A stretch of 64,000 bases of DNA from Agromyces fucosus (GCF_004134865.1 NZ_SDPO01000001.1:744001-808000), one strand, 5' to 3'; positions 1 to 9,098 are shown, counted from the first letter of the stretch. Numbers and translations are program-made. Notes: generated by a model not told the origin, from the sequence alone.

Positions 1-569
1 TCGACGTTGACGCCCATGAGCTGCGCGCCGGTCGGATCGAGGGCGATCGCGCGCATGGCCCGCCCCTGCCGCGTGCGCTCCACGATGTGGGCGAGCACGA
101 GCATGAGCACGGCGGCGATGACGACGAGCACGATCTGCGACGCGGTGACGCGCATGCCGAGCACGTCGAAGCCGCTCGACTCCAGGCGGATGGGAAACGC
201 CTCGGGGTTCGGGCCGAAGATCTGGCGCACGCCGTACTCGAGGGTGAACGAGACGCCGATCGCCGTGATCAGCACGGCCAGCCGGGGGCTCCGCCGCAGC
301 GGCCGATAGGCGATGCGCTCGATGCCCACGCCGATGAGGCCGGTGGTCACCATCGAGAGCAGGAGCACGACGAGCAGGAGCGGGATCGAGGTCTCGTTCG
401 AGATGCCGAACGCCGAGAGTGTGAAGAACCCGACGAACGCGCCGAGCATGTAGATGTCGCCGTGCGCGAAGTTCAGCAGCTTGATGATCCCGTAGACCAT
501 GCTGTAGCCGAGCGCGACGAGGGCGTAGAACGATCCGACGATGAGACCGTTCCAGATGAGCTGCATCAT
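1..569 (-). CDS. livH: Branched-chain amino acid ABC transporter permease (LivH type), 3' end missing
   Basis: Inner-membrane permease of a high-affinity branched-chain amino acid/amide ABC importer. It starts at ATG 569 and runs off the left edge, so about 189 N-terminal residues are visible. The LivH signatures are present: an opening MMQLIWNGLIVGSFYALVAL helix, the GYSMVYGIIKLLNFAHGD segment that is the family hallmark, and later hydrophobic helices. AAGGA lies about 10 nt upstream of the start. It follows the binding-lipoprotein gene by 55 nt in the same operon; livM, livG and livF are expected further left. The substrate cannot be read from sequence: relatives transport Leu/Ile/Val, amides or urea. 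A second in-frame ATG at 566 is equally possible. Confidence 0.9.
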   Translation of the reverse strand, partial: MMQLIWNGLIVGSFYALVALGYSMVYGIIKLLNFAHGDIYMLGAFVGFFTLSAFGISNETSIPLLLVVLLLSMVTTGLIGVGIERIAYRPLRRSPRLAVLITAIGVSFTLEYGVRQIFGPNPEAFPIRLESSGFDVLGMRVTASQIVLVVIAAVLMLVLAHIVERTRQGRAMRAIALDPTGAQLMGVNV

Positions 570-593
570 TGCAGAGGAATCCTTCCGACGAGT

Positions 594-619
594 CGGGGCG
601 GGGCCGGAGCCCCGCCCCG
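594..619 (-). promoter_or_regulatory. GC-rich hairpin between binding-protein and permease genes
   Basis: A perfect 11-bp inverted repeat (594-604 pairs with 609-619) with a 4-nt loop lies just after the stop codon of the binding-protein gene. It has no T-run, so it is not a canonical intrinsic terminator. In ABC importers such hairpins often stabilise the upstream message or cause partial termination, giving more binding protein than permease. That role is inferred. Confidence 0.6.
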
Positions 620-624
620 CTGCG

Positions 625-1806
625 TCAACCCTGCAGGTCGTCCTTGAGGACGAACGCGCCGGTCGCGGGGTCGATGGAGACGATCACGAAGCCGCCGCCC
701 GACAGGGTGTGGGTGTCGGTGAACGTGAGGGGCCCGGCGAAGGTGTCGAAGTCCTTGAGTCCCTCGAGCCCGGCCACGACGTTGTCGAACTCCGTGTCGC
801 CGGCGTCTTCGATGGCCTGCGCCATCACGCGGACCGCGTCGTACGCCTGGGTCGAGTACGGTCCGGGCGGGTCTCCGGCGAGCTCCTCGTAGTCGGCGAT
901 CCACTGGTCGGCGCCTTCGATCATGTCGGGCGTCTGCGTGAAGGTGCCGACGACGTTCTCGGTGTACCCCTCGCCCGCGATCTCTGCGAACTTCGCGTCG
1001 ACCGATCCGTCGGCGACGAGGAACACGCCGTCGAATCCGGCATCCTGCGCCTGGCGGGCGATGAGACCGCCCTCCTGGTAGTAGCCGGTCCAGTAGACGA
1101 GCGCGGGCTGCTCGGTCGCGAGGGTCGTCGCGACCGCGGAGTAGTCGTTCTCACCCGGGGTGATGGTCTCGCTCACCGCGACGTCGAGCCCGGCGGCGGT
1201 CGCCTGCTCGGTGAACGCGCCGGCGAGGTCGGCCGAGTAGCTCGTCGCGTCGTCGACGACCGCGACGTTCGTCGCACCGATCTGCTTCGCATACGTCACC
1301 GCCGCCTCGGCCTGCTGGTCGCCGGTGCCGTTGATGAGGAAGACGCCGGGCAGGCCCTGGTCGACGAGTTCGTTCGAGTTCGCGGCCGGAATCACCATGG
1401 GGATGCCGGCCTCGTCGAAGATCGGCAGCGTCGGGAGCGTCGCGCCCGAGCAGTAGCCGCCGACCGAGGCGACGATGCCGTCGGTGACGAGCTTGTTGGC
1501 GCCCGAGACCGCCGTCGTGGCGTCGCACGCGTCGTCTTCGACGAGCAGCTCGAGGTCGCGTCCGAGCACGCCGCCGTCGGCGTTGATCTCGTTCACGGCG
1601 AGCTGCGCGCCGTTCTGCATGTACTCGCCGAACGCCGACTCGCTGCCCGAGAAGGGCGCGAGCATGCCGATCTTGATCGGTCCGTCGGCGGCGTCTTCCG
1701 ACCCTCCACCGGTGAGGCCGCTCGAGCACCCCGCGGTCAGTGCGAGCACGCCGGCTGCTGCGGCGATGTGGAGGAGGCGCTTGCGACGCCGAGATCCGAA
1801 CTGCAT
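625..1806 (-). CDS. ABC transporter substrate-binding lipoprotein, branched-chain amino acid type
   Basis: Extracytoplasmic binding protein (393 aa, LivK/periplasmic-binding fold I) that delivers substrate to the LivH permease encoded downstream. The N-terminus has a lipoprotein signal: basic RRRKRLL, a hydrophobic AAAAGVLALTAG stretch and the lipobox LTAGC, so the mature protein is lipid-anchored at Cys. The mature part opens with the family pattern IKIGMLAPFSGSESAFGEYM. I chose ATG 1806 because AAGGAGAG lies directly upstream and the signal peptide begins there; a longer in-frame reading to 1959 would put charged sequence ahead of the signal. Expression is probably controlled by the GntR-type gene next door through the palindrome at 1851-1863. 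Confidence 0.92.
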   Translation of the reverse strand: MQFGSRRRKRLLHIAAAAGVLALTAGCSSGLTGGGSEDAADGPIKIGMLAPFSGSESAFGEYMQNGAQLAVNEINADGGVLGRDLELLVEDDACDATTAVSGANKLVTDGIVASVGGYCSGATLPTLPIFDEAGIPMVIPAANSNELVDQGLPGVFLINGTGDQQAEAAVTYAKQIGATNVAVVDDATSYSADLAGAFTEQATAAGLDVAVSETITPGENDYSAVATTLATEQPALVYWTGYYQEGGLIARQAQDAGFDGVFLVADGSVDAKFAEIAGEGYTENVVGTFTQTPDMIEGADQWIADYEELAGDPPGPYSTQAYDAVRVMAQAIEDAGDTEFDNVVAGLEGLKDFDTFAGPLTFTDTHTLSGGGFVIVSIDPATGAFVLKDDLQG

Positions 1807-1850
1807 GTGACTCTCCTTCGAGTACGACAGTGCCTCATCGCCGGATGGCG

Positions 1851-1887
1851 ATATGTGACATATTACTGCCGCGAAGGCATCGCGCAA
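1851..1887 (-). promoter_or_regulatory. Promoter with GntR-type operator for the ABC uptake operon
   Basis: ATATGT-G-ACATAT (1851-1863) is a perfect palindrome around one central base. It fits the T..GT.AC..A type of site bound by FadR/FCD-class GntR regulators, and such a regulator is encoded immediately upstream. On the minus strand a -35-like TTGCGC (1882-1887), a 16-nt spacer and a -10-like TAATAT (1860-1865) precede the lipoprotein gene. The palindrome overlaps the -10, as expected for repression. It is the only AT-rich patch in the interval 1807-1977. Confidence 0.65.
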
Positions 1888-1977
1888 GTCGCCGACGACG
1901 AACGGCGCGGGAGCACGACGAATGGCCGGCGCCCACCACCGCGGATGTCGCGCCGTCACGCCGCCGGAAGGTCGGCG

Positions 1978-2640
1978 TCAGTCCTCGTGCTCGCCGCTCC
2001 AGATGCCGCCGACGTGGCCGATGTGGCGACGCATCAGGGCGGTCGCCGCGTCGGCCTCGCCGTCGAGGAGGAGCTGCACGAGTTCGGCGTGCTCGAGCGC
2101 CGACTCGGTCAGGGCGCCCTGCTCCGCGAGCTCGACGAGCCCCGTCAACCGCGTCTGCTGACGCAGCTCGCCGACGAGCGACACCAGGAACTGGTTGCCG
2201 GTCAGTCCGAGCAGCGTCAGGTGGAAGGTCGTGTCGGCCTCGAGGTAGTCCTGGAACCGGCCCTCATCGCCGGCGCGAACGATCTCGGCGGCGAGTTCGC
2301 GGAGCCGCACGGCCGCCTCCTCGGACACCTGTCCGGCGAGCTGGCGCATCGGCGGGACCTCGAGCAGCAGTCGCACCTCGCGGAGCTGCCGGAGCTCTTC
2401 GAGCGACACCTCGGTCACCCGGAACCCCCGATTGCGCATCGGCGCGAGGAATCCGCGCCGGGCGAGGTTCAGCATCGCTTCGCGCACGGGCGTCGCGCTG
2501 ACGCCGAATTCGGCGGCCATCGTGGGAACGGTGAGCACCGCACCGGGCTCGTACTCGCCGGCGACGATGCGCGACGACATGGCGCGCTCCACCTGCTCGC
2601 GCAGGCTCACGACCTGCGCGAGCAGCGTCGAGTCAGTCAT
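1978..2640 (-). CDS. GntR family transcriptional regulator (FadR/FCD subfamily)
   Basis: A 220-aa DNA-binding regulator. Residues about 15-80 form the winged helix-turn-helix, with the typical recognition stretch FGVSATPVREAMLNLARRGF. Residues about 95-210 match the all-helical FCD effector domain, with regularly spaced metal/ligand-type residues (EADTTFHLTLL, ALEHAELVQLL, MRRHIGHV). FCD regulators usually sense small carboxylates or amino-acid-derived acids and repress neighbouring genes. It is divergent in function from the ligase gene on its right and lies 171 nt upstream of the ABC lipoprotein gene, the likely target. The start ATG 2640 has AGGAG at good spacing. The effector is not deducible. 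Confidence 0.88.
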   Translation of the reverse strand: MTDSTLLAQVVSLREQVERAMSSRIVAGEYEPGAVLTVPTMAAEFGVSATPVREAMLNLARRGFLAPMRNRGFRVTEVSLEELRQLREVRLLLEVPPMRQLAGQVSEEAAVRLRELAAEIVRAGDEGRFQDYLEADTTFHLTLLGLTGNQFLVSLVGELRQQTRLTGLVELAEQGALTESALEHAELVQLLLDGEADAATALMRRHIGHVGGIWSGEHED

Positions 2641-2669
2641 GGCGGCTCTCCTGGTACGTCATGCACCAC

Positions 2670-2675
2670 AGCGTA
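2670..2675 (-). promoter_or_regulatory. -10 box of the GntR regulator gene
   Basis: TACGCT on the minus strand, about 30 nt upstream of the GntR start, fits the actinobacterial TANNNT -10. It leaves room for a short leader carrying the AGGAG ribosome-binding site. No convincing -35 is visible. The rest of 2641-2784 also holds the promoter of the divergent ligase gene; CATGAT near 2740 is a possible -10. Confidence 0.45.
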
Positions 2676-2784
2676 GTCGCGGGCGCCCTCCGAGATGGCG
2701 CTCCGTGACCCGCGCGCCACGGCGCACGCGCCCCCTCGTGGCATGATGTCCCTGCGCCGGCCGGCGCGGAACGGGGGTGCTCGC

Positions 2785-3963
2785 ATGGCGATCGAGTTCG
2801 CACGATCGGCGCGGTCCACCGTCGGGCTCGAGTGGGAGATCGCGATCGTCGATCGCGCGACCGGCGAACTCGCGTCCGTCGCCGGCCAGGTGCTCGATGC
2901 GCTCGATGCGGGCAGCGAGGGCGAGCATCATCCGTTCATCACCTCCGAGCTCCTGACGAACACCGTCGAGCTCGTCAGCGGTGTGCACGAGACGGTCGCC
3001 GGCGCCGTCGCCGACCTCGAGCACCAACTGGGCGAGGTCCGCACCGTCATTGACGACATCGGCGAGTACGACCTGATCTGCGCCGGGTCCCACCCGTTCA
3101 GCCAGTGGTACGACCAGCACCTCACCGACAAGCCGAGGTACCACAAGCTCATCGAGCGCACGCGCTGGTGGGGTCGCAACATGATGATCTGGGGCGTGCA
3201 CGTGCACGTCGGCATCGACGACCGCGACAAGGCGCTGCCGATCCTCGACGGCTTGCTCGCCTACCTCCCGCACCTGCAGGCGCTTTCGGCATCAAGCCCG
3301 TTCTGGGCGGGGGTCGACACCGGCTACGCCTCGAACCGCGCGCTCATGTTCCAGCAACTGCCGACGGCCGGACTCCCCTACCCGCTCGCCGACTGGCCCG
3401 CCTACGAGCGCTATGTCGACGACCTCGTGCGCACGGGCGTCATCGAGGACCACAGCGAGGTGCGCTGGGACATCCGGCCGTCGCCGAAGTGGGGAACGGT
3501 CGAGGTACGCGTCTGCGACGGCCTCTCGTCCGCCGCGGAGATCGCCGCGATCGGCGCCCTCGTGCAGTGCCTCGTGGAGTGGATGAGCACCCGGCTCGAC
3601 GAGGGCGACACCCTCACGGTGCTGCAACCCTGGTACGTGCGCGAGAACAAGTGGCGAGCGGCGCGCTACGGCCTCGAGGCCGAGGTGATCACGGATGTCG
3701 CGGGCACCGAGCGGCCCGTCGCCGACGACCTGCGCGAGCTGCTGACGACCCTGGCGCCGATCGCCGACCGCCTCGGCTGCGGCGTCGAGTTGCAGCAGGT
3801 GCGCGCCATGCTCGACTCCGGGGCGAGCTACGCCCGGCAGTTGCGGGTCGCCGAGGCGGCCGGCGGCGACCTCAAGGCCGTGGTCGCCCACCTCGCCCGC
3901 GAGCTGCGCAACGGCATCGAGACCCAGTCGCCCGCGGCATCCGCCTCACCCGACGTCGACTAG
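2785..3963 (+). CDS. Carboxylate-amine ligase, YbdK / glutamate-cysteine ligase 2 family
   Basis: ATP-dependent ligase of the GCS2/YbdK family (392 aa; the usual length is 370-380). It joins a carboxylate to an amine; E. coli YbdK has weak gamma-glutamylcysteine synthetase activity. Family signatures are the N-terminal [11 protein letters not shown] (substrate/Mg site), the conserved WGVHVHVGI and the later [11 protein letters not shown] chose ATG 2785, where homology begins; upstream in-frame codons encode only low-complexity Arg/Ala sequence. Actinobacteria use mycothiol rather than glutathione, so the physiological amine is uncertain. The gene converges on the GH1 gene and the two overlap by four bases at their stop codons. 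Confidence 0.85.
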   Translation: MAIEFARSARSTVGLEWEIAIVDRATGELASVAGQVLDALDAGSEGEHHPFITSELLTNTVELVSGVHETVAGAVADLEHQLGEVRTVIDDIGEYDLICAGSHPFSQWYDQHLTDKPRYHKLIERTRWWGRNMMIWGVHVHVGIDDRDKALPILDGLLAYLPHLQALSASSPFWAGVDTGYASNRALMFQQLPTAGLPYPLADWPAYERYVDDLVRTGVIEDHSEVRWDIRPSPKWGTVEVRVCDGLSSAAEIAAIGALVQCLVEWMSTRLDEGDTLTVLQPWYVRENKWRAARYGLEAEVITDVAGTERPVADDLRELLTTLAPIADRLGCGVELQQVRAMLDSGASYARQLRVAEAAGGDLKAVVAHLARELRNGIETQSPAASASPDVD

Positions 3964-5393
3964 CCGGGCAGTCGCCGGGTGCGGATCAGCTCCGCGTACC
4001 AGAGCGCGCTGTCCTTCGGCAGCCGCTCGAAGGTGTCGTAGTCGACGCGCACGATGCCGAAGCGCTTGGAGTAGCCGTACCCCCACTCGAAGTTGTCCAT
4101 GAGCGACCAGACCTGGTAGCCGCGCAGGTCGACGCCACGCTCCATGGCGCGGTGCGCCGCGGTGAAGTGCCGCCGCAGGTAGTCGATGCGATCGGTGTCG
4201 TGCACGGCGGGACCGTCGGGGCCCTCGACGACGACATCGGGGAAGGCCGCGCCGTTCTCGGTCACCATGAGCGGCAGCTCGGGGTAGCGCTCGCTGAGCG
4301 AGACGAGCAGGTCTTCGAGGCCGGAGGGGTCGATGTTCCAGCCCATGTCGGTGTACGGGCCCGGCTGCACGAGGAACTCGACGTGCTCGGATCCCGGCCA
4401 CGGCGTACCGCCCATGTCCTTATGGCCGTCGGCGTTCACGCGCGGCGAGACGCCGTCCCACATGTCGACCGTGACCGTGGAGTAGTAGTTCACTCCGAGC
4501 AGGTCGAGGGGCTGGGCGATGAGCTCGGTGTCGCCCGGCAGCACGAACGACCAGTCGGTGACCGACGCGGTGTCGGCGATCACGTCGGCGGGGTACCCCC
4601 CACCCAGCAGCGGTTCGAGGAACACCCGGTTCGCGAGTCCGTCGATGCGGCGGGCGGCTTCGGCGCCGCCGTCTCCCGACGGCCGGATCACGTGGAGGTT
4701 CAGGGTGATCGAATACCCGGGGTCGTTCGTGACGACGCCGCGGAGCGCGGCGACCGCGAGCCCGTGCGCGAGGTTCAGGTGGTGCACCGCGGCGAGTGCC
4801 TTCGCGCCGTCCATGAGCCCCGGAGCGTGCGCACCCGAACCGTAGCCGAGGTACGCGCTGCACCACGGCTCGTTGAGCGTCGTCCACACCGCCACCCGGT
4901 CGCCGAGCCGCTCGCCGACGATGCGGGCGTAGCCGGCGAAGGCGTACGCCGTGGCGCGGTTCGCCCACCCGCCCTCGTCTTCGAGCGCCTGCGGCAGGTC
5001 CCAGTGGTAGAGCGTCGCGATCGGGCGGATGCCGCGGGCGACGAGCCCGTCGACGAGGCGTTCGTAGAATGCCAGGCCCGCCTCGTTGGCCGCTCCCCTG
5101 CCGGTCGGCTGGATGCGCGGCCACGCGATCGAGAACCGGTACGCGTCGAGACCGAGCTCGACCATGAGATCGAGGTCCTCGTCGAGGCGGTGGTAGTGGT
5201 CGCAGGCCCGGTCACCCGTGTCGCCGTTCCAGACCTTGCCCGGCGTGTGGCTGAAGGTGTCCCAGATCGACGGGCCCCGGCCGTCTTCGTGCACGGCTCC
5301 CTCGATCTGATACGAAGCCGTGGCGGAACCGAACAGGAAGTCCTCGCCGAATTCGAGCCCGCTGTCTCGGTAGTCGGGGGTGCCGATGGCCAT
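3960..5393 (-). CDS. GH1 family beta-glucosidase
   Basis: Retaining glycoside hydrolase family 1 enzyme (477 aa, typical length), probably cytoplasmic because no signal peptide is visible. It hydrolyses beta-glucosides/cellobiose or related beta-glycosides. The N-terminus shows the GH1 pattern [15 protein letters not shown]. The acid/base Glu is in TTLNEPW and the nucleophile Glu in VTENGAAF. The C-terminal [23 protein letters not shown] is also diagnostic. The start could be ATG 5408 (MEHRT ahead of MAIGTPDY) or ATG 5393; I prefer 5393 because GGAG lies 9 nt upstream of it but only 1 nt upstream of the other. An operator-like inverted repeat sits over its promoter, so regulation by a sugar-responsive repressor is likely. 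Its stop shares the CTAG at 3960-3963 with the convergent gene. Confidence 0.93.
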   Translation of the reverse strand: MAIGTPDYRDSGLEFGEDFLFGSATASYQIEGAVHEDGRGPSIWDTFSHTPGKVWNGDTGDRACDHYHRLDEDLDLMVELGLDAYRFSIAWPRIQPTGRGAANEAGLAFYERLVDGLVARGIRPIATLYHWDLPQALEDEGGWANRATAYAFAGYARIVGERLGDRVAVWTTLNEPWCSAYLGYGSGAHAPGLMDGAKALAAVHHLNLAHGLAVAALRGVVTNDPGYSITLNLHVIRPSGDGGAEAARRIDGLANRVFLEPLLGGGYPADVIADTASVTDWSFVLPGDTELIAQPLDLLGVNYYSTVTVDMWDGVSPRVNADGHKDMGGTPWPGSEHVEFLVQPGPYTDMGWNIDPSGLEDLLVSLSERYPELPLMVTENGAAFPDVVVEGPDGPAVHDTDRIDYLRRHFTAAHRAMERGVDLRGYQVWSLMDNFEWGYGYSKRFGIVRVDYDTFERLPKDSALWYAELIRTRRLPG

Positions 5394-5435
5394 CGTCCTG
5401 TGCTCCATTCTCCGCCGCGAGTGCGCCGCGATCTC

Positions 5436-5468
5436 ACTGTATCGCCCTGCGCTTACACGGCTGTAAGC
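5436..5468 (-). promoter_or_regulatory. Promoter and inverted-repeat operator of the GH1 gene
   Basis: GCTTACA (5451-5457) and TGTAAGC (5462-5468) form a perfect 7-bp inverted repeat around CGGC. A -10-like TACAGT reads on the minus strand at 5436-5441, so the repeat covers the spacer and -35 region of the beta-glucosidase promoter, a classic repressor position. LacI- or TetR-type binding is plausible; no regulator gene is adjacent, so the binding protein is unknown. Confidence 0.55.
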
Positions 5469-5519
5469 AACGCATGCGAGCGCATCGCCCGCTCGCCAGG
5501 GCGGAGTGGCCGAATCGCC

Positions 5520-5525
5520 TAGGGT
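5520..5525 (+). promoter_or_regulatory. -10 box, probable leaderless promoter
   Basis: TAGGGT ends 6 nt before the ATG at 5532. That spacing puts the transcription start at or next to the start codon, so the message is probably leaderless. The intervening CGAGGA could also act as a weak ribosome-binding site if transcription starts earlier. Confidence 0.5.
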
Positions 5526-5531
5526 CGAGGA

Positions 5532-6335
5532 ATGGAGACTCCGCCGATCCTCGAGACCGCCGCCTTTCGAGCTGAGCTCCAGCCCGATCGAGGCACCAAC
5601 GGCGGCTACTCCCTCGTCATCGACGACGTCACCCAATCGCACGTCAACCCCGACGACCCGCGCGACCTGCAACTGCCGTACGTGCGCCGCATCGCCGCGG
5701 TGCTCGCGACGCTTCCGGGCGAGTCGCCTGCGGTGCTGCACCTCGGCGCGGGCGCCCTCACGCTCCCCCGGTACATGCACGCGCTGCACCCGGCGAGCCG
5801 TCAGCGCGTCGTCGAGCTGTATCCCGAGCTGCTGGCGTTCGTGACGACGCACGTGCCGCTGCCCCCCGACGCTCCGATCGAGCTCGCGATCGGCGACGCC
5901 CGCGACGAGGTGCAGCGCCTTGCCGGTGACGGCGACGACCAGTGGGACCTCGTGCTCGTCGACGTCTTCTCGGGCGGCGCCGTGCCCCGCCACGTCACGA
6001 CCATCGAGTTCTTCACGGAACTCGTGTCGCTCCTGTCGCCGGGCGGCGTGCTCATCGTCAACTGCCTGAACGGAGCCGAGCCGCAGGTGACGGGCGACAC
6101 GCTCGCGGCCGTGCTCGAGCTGCTGCCCGAGGTGCTCGTGATCGGCTCGGAGGCCGTGCTCAGGCGAGTGGCGCCCGGCAACACGATCATCGTGGCGTCG
6201 CGGCATCCGCTCGACCCCGAATCGGTCGCGCAGTGGCTCTCGACCGACCCGCTGTCGGTGGCGACCGGCGCGACCGTCGTCGACGGCCCTGCCCTCGAAG
6301 AGCTCGCGGGAACCGTCCGTCACGACCCCCGCTAG
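5532..6335 (+). CDS. Spermidine synthase-like, SAM-dependent methyltransferase-fold protein
   Basis: A 267-aa soluble Rossmann-fold protein of the spermidine/spermine synthase superfamily. Motif I is [15 protein letters not shown], the acidic residue ending strand 2 lies in VVELYPELL, and [11 protein letters not shown] holds the Asp region that in true aminopropyltransferases binds decarboxylated SAM and polyamine. Actinobacterial stand-alone members of this family (fused-SpeE-like) are mostly uncharacterised, so a methyltransferase or aminopropyltransferase role cannot be decided. No polyamine gene is adjacent. The start ATG 5532 is supported by the leaderless -10 upstream and by homology beginning within about 20 residues. 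Confidence 0.72.
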   Translation: METPPILETAAFRAELQPDRGTNGGYSLVIDDVTQSHVNPDDPRDLQLPYVRRIAAVLATLPGESPAVLHLGAGALTLPRYMHALHPASRQRVVELYPELLAFVTTHVPLPPDAPIELAIGDARDEVQRLAGDGDDQWDLVLVDVFSGGAVPRHVTTIEFFTELVSLLSPGGVLIVNCLNGAEPQVTGDTLAAVLELLPEVLVIGSEAVLRRVAPGNTIIVASRHPLDPESVAQWLSTDPLSVATGATVVDGPALEELAGTVRHDPR

Positions 6336-6388
6336 GCACATGCGACGCTCGGCACGCGCGACGCACCGGAACGCCCGCATTCGCACGG

Positions 6389-6949
6389 TCAGCCGGGTGG
6401 GCGCCTCGACCGCTCCTCGCGGAGCACGGCCGCGAGCTTGATCCGGTAGACCGCGAGCACCGCGAAGAACGCGTTCAGGTCGACCTTCTCGGAGGTCGGA
6501 TCCTCGAGCTCCTTGAGCCGGATCGGACGGATCTTCGCGGCCTCGGCGATCTGCTTGTGCGTCGCAGCGCCACGACTCTTGACGAGGAAGTCCGCGAGCG
6601 CCGCCCGGTCGCCGAGGACCCGATGCGTCTCGGTGGCGAGGTCGATGCGGCTGTGGCCGATGTGAAGATGGCCGCAGTGCTGGCAGGTGTACCAGCTCGT
6701 CGACGGGTCGTCGCGGAGCTTGCCCGGGATCTCGAGCTCGCTCCGATACCGGCGCTTGAACTCCCACCGGCCGCCCCGCTCGGTCTTGCACTCCCGGGGG
6801 GCGTTCGCGGCATCGAGCACCAGCTCTGCCATGCCGGCGCACCGCGGCGTGCAATAGAGCCCCTGGTACACCGGTACCCCGGGGCCGCCGAGCTTCTGCG
6901 CGCACTTCCTGCAGCGCTGCCGCTCGGGGAAGCGCTTCTCCTGAACCAC
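6389..6949 (-). CDS. Conserved zinc-ribbon protein with helix-turn-helix-like C-terminus, unknown function
   Basis: A 186-aa protein I cannot assign to a characterised family. Three Cys pairs are visible: CRKC near residue 13, CTPRC near 33 and [11 protein letters not shown] near 90. Together they look like two zinc ribbons. Residues about 120-165 contain [23 protein letters not shown], which resembles a Cro-type helix-turn-helix. The C-terminus is basic. DNA or RNA binding is therefore possible. The start is 10 nt short of the ffh stop on the plus coordinate, so it is the gene downstream of ffh in the same direction and may be co-transcribed with it. Confidence 0.65.
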   Translation of the reverse strand: MVQEKRFPERQRCRKCAQKLGGPGVPVYQGLYCTPRCAGMAELVLDAANAPRECKTERGGRWEFKRRYRSELEIPGKLRDDPSTSWYTCQHCGHLHIGHSRIDLATETHRVLGDRAALADFLVKSRGAATHKQIAEAAKIRPIRLKELEDPTSEKVDLNAFFAVLAVYRIKLAAVLREERSRRPPG

Positions 6950-6958
6950 CGCGCCGAG

Positions 6959-8536
6959 CTAGCGGCGGAGCATCTTCTGCAGGGCCGCGAGCTCTTCCTC
7001 GCTCGGTGCGGCCTTGGCCCCACCGCCGCCCAGGCCGAAGCCCGAGCCGGTCGGCGCCGGCGCAGCGCCGGGCGTCGCGCCCGAGGCGATCGCCGCGTTC
7101 TCCGCGGCGCGCTTCGCTGGGTTGCCCGACCGCGACGAGTTCGACTTCTTGCCCTTGCCGCCCTGGCGCTTGCCGCCGCCGTGGCTGCCGCCGCCGGGCA
7201 GCGGACCCATGCCGGGGATCTGCGGCACGCCGCCGCGAGCGACGGTCTTCATCATCTTCGCGGCCTGCTCGAACCGGGCGACGAGCTGGTTCACGTCGGT
7301 GACGGTCATGCCCGAGCCCTTGGCGATCCGGAGGCGCCGCGAGCCGTTCAGGAGCTTCGTGTTCTCGCGCTCGGCGGGCGTCATCGACTGGATGATCGCC
7401 TCGGTGCGCACGATCTCGCGCTCGTCGAAGTTCTCGAGCTGCTGCTTCATGCCGCCCGCGCCCGGCAGCATGCCGAGCATCTTCTTGATCGAGCCTGCAC
7501 CGCGGAGCTGCTGCATCTGGCCGAGGAAGTCGTTCAGCGTGAACGTGTCGGTCGCGAACTTCTCGGCGACCTTCATCGCCTCTTCCTCGTCGAACGCCGA
7601 CTGCGCCTGCTCGATCAGGGTGAGGATGTCACCGAGGTCGAGGATGCGGCTCGCCATGCGGTCGGGGTGGAACGGCTCGAAGTCGTCGAGGCCCTCACCG
7701 GTCGACGCGAAGATGATGGGGCGACCAGTGACGGAGGCCACGCTGAGCGCAGCACCACCGCGTGCGTCGCCGTCGAGCTTGGTGAGCACGACGCCCGTGA
7801 AGTCGACGCCCTCCTGGAAGGCCTTCGCGGTGTTGACGGCGTCTTGACCGATCATCGCGTCGATGACGAAGAGCACCTCGTCGGGGTTCGTCGCCTTGCG
7901 GATGTTCGACGCCTGCTTCATGAGCTCGGCGTCGACGCCGAGTCGGCCGGCCGTGTCGATGATCACGACGTCGTGCAGCGCGCGCTCGGCGTGCTTCACG
8001 GCGTCCTTCGCGACCTTGACCGGGTCGCCGGAGCCGTTGCCGGGCTCGGGGGCGAAGACCGGCACACCGGCCTGGCCTCCCACGACCTGCAGCTGGTTCA
8101 CGGCGTTCGGGCGCTGGAGGTCGGCCGCGACGAGGAGGGGCGTGTGCCCCTCCTTCGCGAGCCACTTCGCGAGCTTGCCCGCGAGGGTGGTCTTACCGGC
8201 GCCCTGGAGGCCAGCGAGCATGATGACCGTCGGCGGGTTCTTCGCGAACTGCAGTCGACGCTGCTCGCCGCCGAGGATGCGGACGAGCTCCTCGTTGACG
8301 ATCTGCACGACCTGCTGCGCCGGGTTCAGCGCCTTGTTGACCTCGTCGCCGAGCGCGCGCTCGCGCACGTGCGCCGTGAACTCCTTGACGACGTCGAGCG
8401 AGACATCGGCGTCGAGCAGCGCGCGACGGATCTCGCGAACGGTGCCGTCGACGTCGGACGCGGAGAGCTTGCCCTTGGTGCGGAGATTCTTGAAGGTCTC
8501 GGCGAGGCGGTCAGACAGGTTTCCGAAGGTAGCCAT
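6959..8536 (-). CDS. ffh: Signal recognition particle protein Ffh (SRP54)
   Basis: GTPase of the signal recognition particle (525 aa). It binds 4.5S RNA and signal peptides and, with FtsY, directs membrane proteins to the Sec translocon. In order: N-domain helices (1-90), G-domain P-loop [33 protein letters not shown], then the methionine-rich M domain (about 300-440; [23 protein letters not shown]). The last ~70 residues are Gly/Lys/Ala-rich, longer than in E. coli but common in actinobacteria. Start ATG 8536; a TAGACT -10 ends about 9 nt upstream, so the leader is very short. ftsY lies upstream on the same strand. Confidence 0.97.
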   Translation of the reverse strand: MATFGNLSDRLAETFKNLRTKGKLSASDVDGTVREIRRALLDADVSLDVVKEFTAHVRERALGDEVNKALNPAQQVVQIVNEELVRILGGEQRRLQFAKNPPTVIMLAGLQGAGKTTLAGKLAKWLAKEGHTPLLVAADLQRPNAVNQLQVVGGQAGVPVFAPEPGNGSGDPVKVAKDAVKHAERALHDVVIIDTAGRLGVDAELMKQASNIRKATNPDEVLFVIDAMIGQDAVNTAKAFQEGVDFTGVVLTKLDGDARGGAALSVASVTGRPIIFASTGEGLDDFEPFHPDRMASRILDLGDILTLIEQAQSAFDEEEAMKVAEKFATDTFTLNDFLGQMQQLRGAGSIKKMLGMLPGAGGMKQQLENFDEREIVRTEAIIQSMTPAERENTKLLNGSRRLRIAKGSGMTVTDVNQLVARFEQAAKMMKTVARGGVPQIPGMGPLPGGGSHGGGKRQGGKGKKSNSSRSGNPAKRAAENAAIASGATPGAAPAPTGSGFGLGGGGAKAAPSEEELAALQKMLRR

Positions 8537-8585
8537 GGTTCGCCAAGTCTAATTGAGGTCGGATGCCGCCTCTGCCGCGCCGCTC

Positions 8586-8606
8586 GCCGGTCACGCGTCG
8601 ACCGGC
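8586..8606 (-). terminator. Hairpin after the ftsY-downstream gene
   Basis: GCCGGTC (8586-8592) and GACCGGC (8600-8606) form a perfect 7-bp stem with a 7-nt loop directly downstream of the stop codon at 8616. No T-run follows, which is usual for high-GC terminators. It separates the ftsY transcript from ffh, which has its own -10 at about 8546-8551. Confidence 0.5.
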
Positions 8607-8615
8607 TCCGCGTGC

Positions 8616-9098
8616 TCAGGCGTCGAAGCGGAGGTCGACCATGTCGCGCTGGATGTCGATCGACGCCACGAGCCGCGAGTCGATGTCTTCGGGCGCGAGC
8701 CCGAACTCGAACTCGGCGAAGGTCTCGCCGTCGCCGTCGGCGTCGGGCCGCAGGTCGACGCGCACGAGACTCAGTGAGCGCAGGGCGTCGATGTCGCGGT
8801 CACCCGAGTCGCGGGTGATCGCGTCGGCCGCGGCATCCGCCTCGTCGCCGTTCAGCACGGAGCGGAGGAACAGCGAGACCGGGCTCGAGCCCGAGTCGAG
8901 CTGACCGACGAAGACGCCGCGCAGCTCGTCGTCGATGAGCTCGAGTTCGCCGACCATCGTCGCCGCCGCGTCGAGCGATGCGGTCGAGACGTCGTCGGAG
9001 TCGGCGTCGAGCACGACCTCGACGTCTTGGTCGCCGTATTCCTTGCGCTCCGACCAGTAGTCGCCGATGAGGCCGAAGTAGTCGTGTTCGATCGCCAT
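8616..9098 (-). CDS. Conserved acidic protein between ftsY and ffh, unknown function
   Basis: A 160-aa soluble, strongly acidic protein (many Asp/Glu; EVVLDADSDDVSTASLDA). No catalytic motif, signal peptide or membrane helix is visible. It resembles small actinobacterial DUF2004-type proteins, a match I can suggest only from the opening DYFG pattern and length. AAGGAG lies just before ATG 9098, only 13 nt after the ftsY stop, so translation from an ftsY message is very likely. Its C-terminus (RLVASIDIQRDMVDLRFDA) looks like alternating beta-strands. Confidence 0.65.
   Translation of the reverse strand: MAIEHDYFGLIGDYWSERKEYGDQDVEVVLDADSDDVSTASLDAAATMVGELELIDDELRGVFVGQLDSGSSPVSLFLRSVLNGDEADAAADAITRDSGDRDIDALRSLSLVRVDLRPDADGDGETFAEFEFGLAPEDIDSRLVASIDIQRDMVDLRFDA

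Noticed and set aside
1807-1959. N-terminal extension of the ABC binding lipoprotein to 1959
   Set aside because: It would bury the lipoprotein signal peptide, and ATG 1806 has a strong ribosome-binding site.
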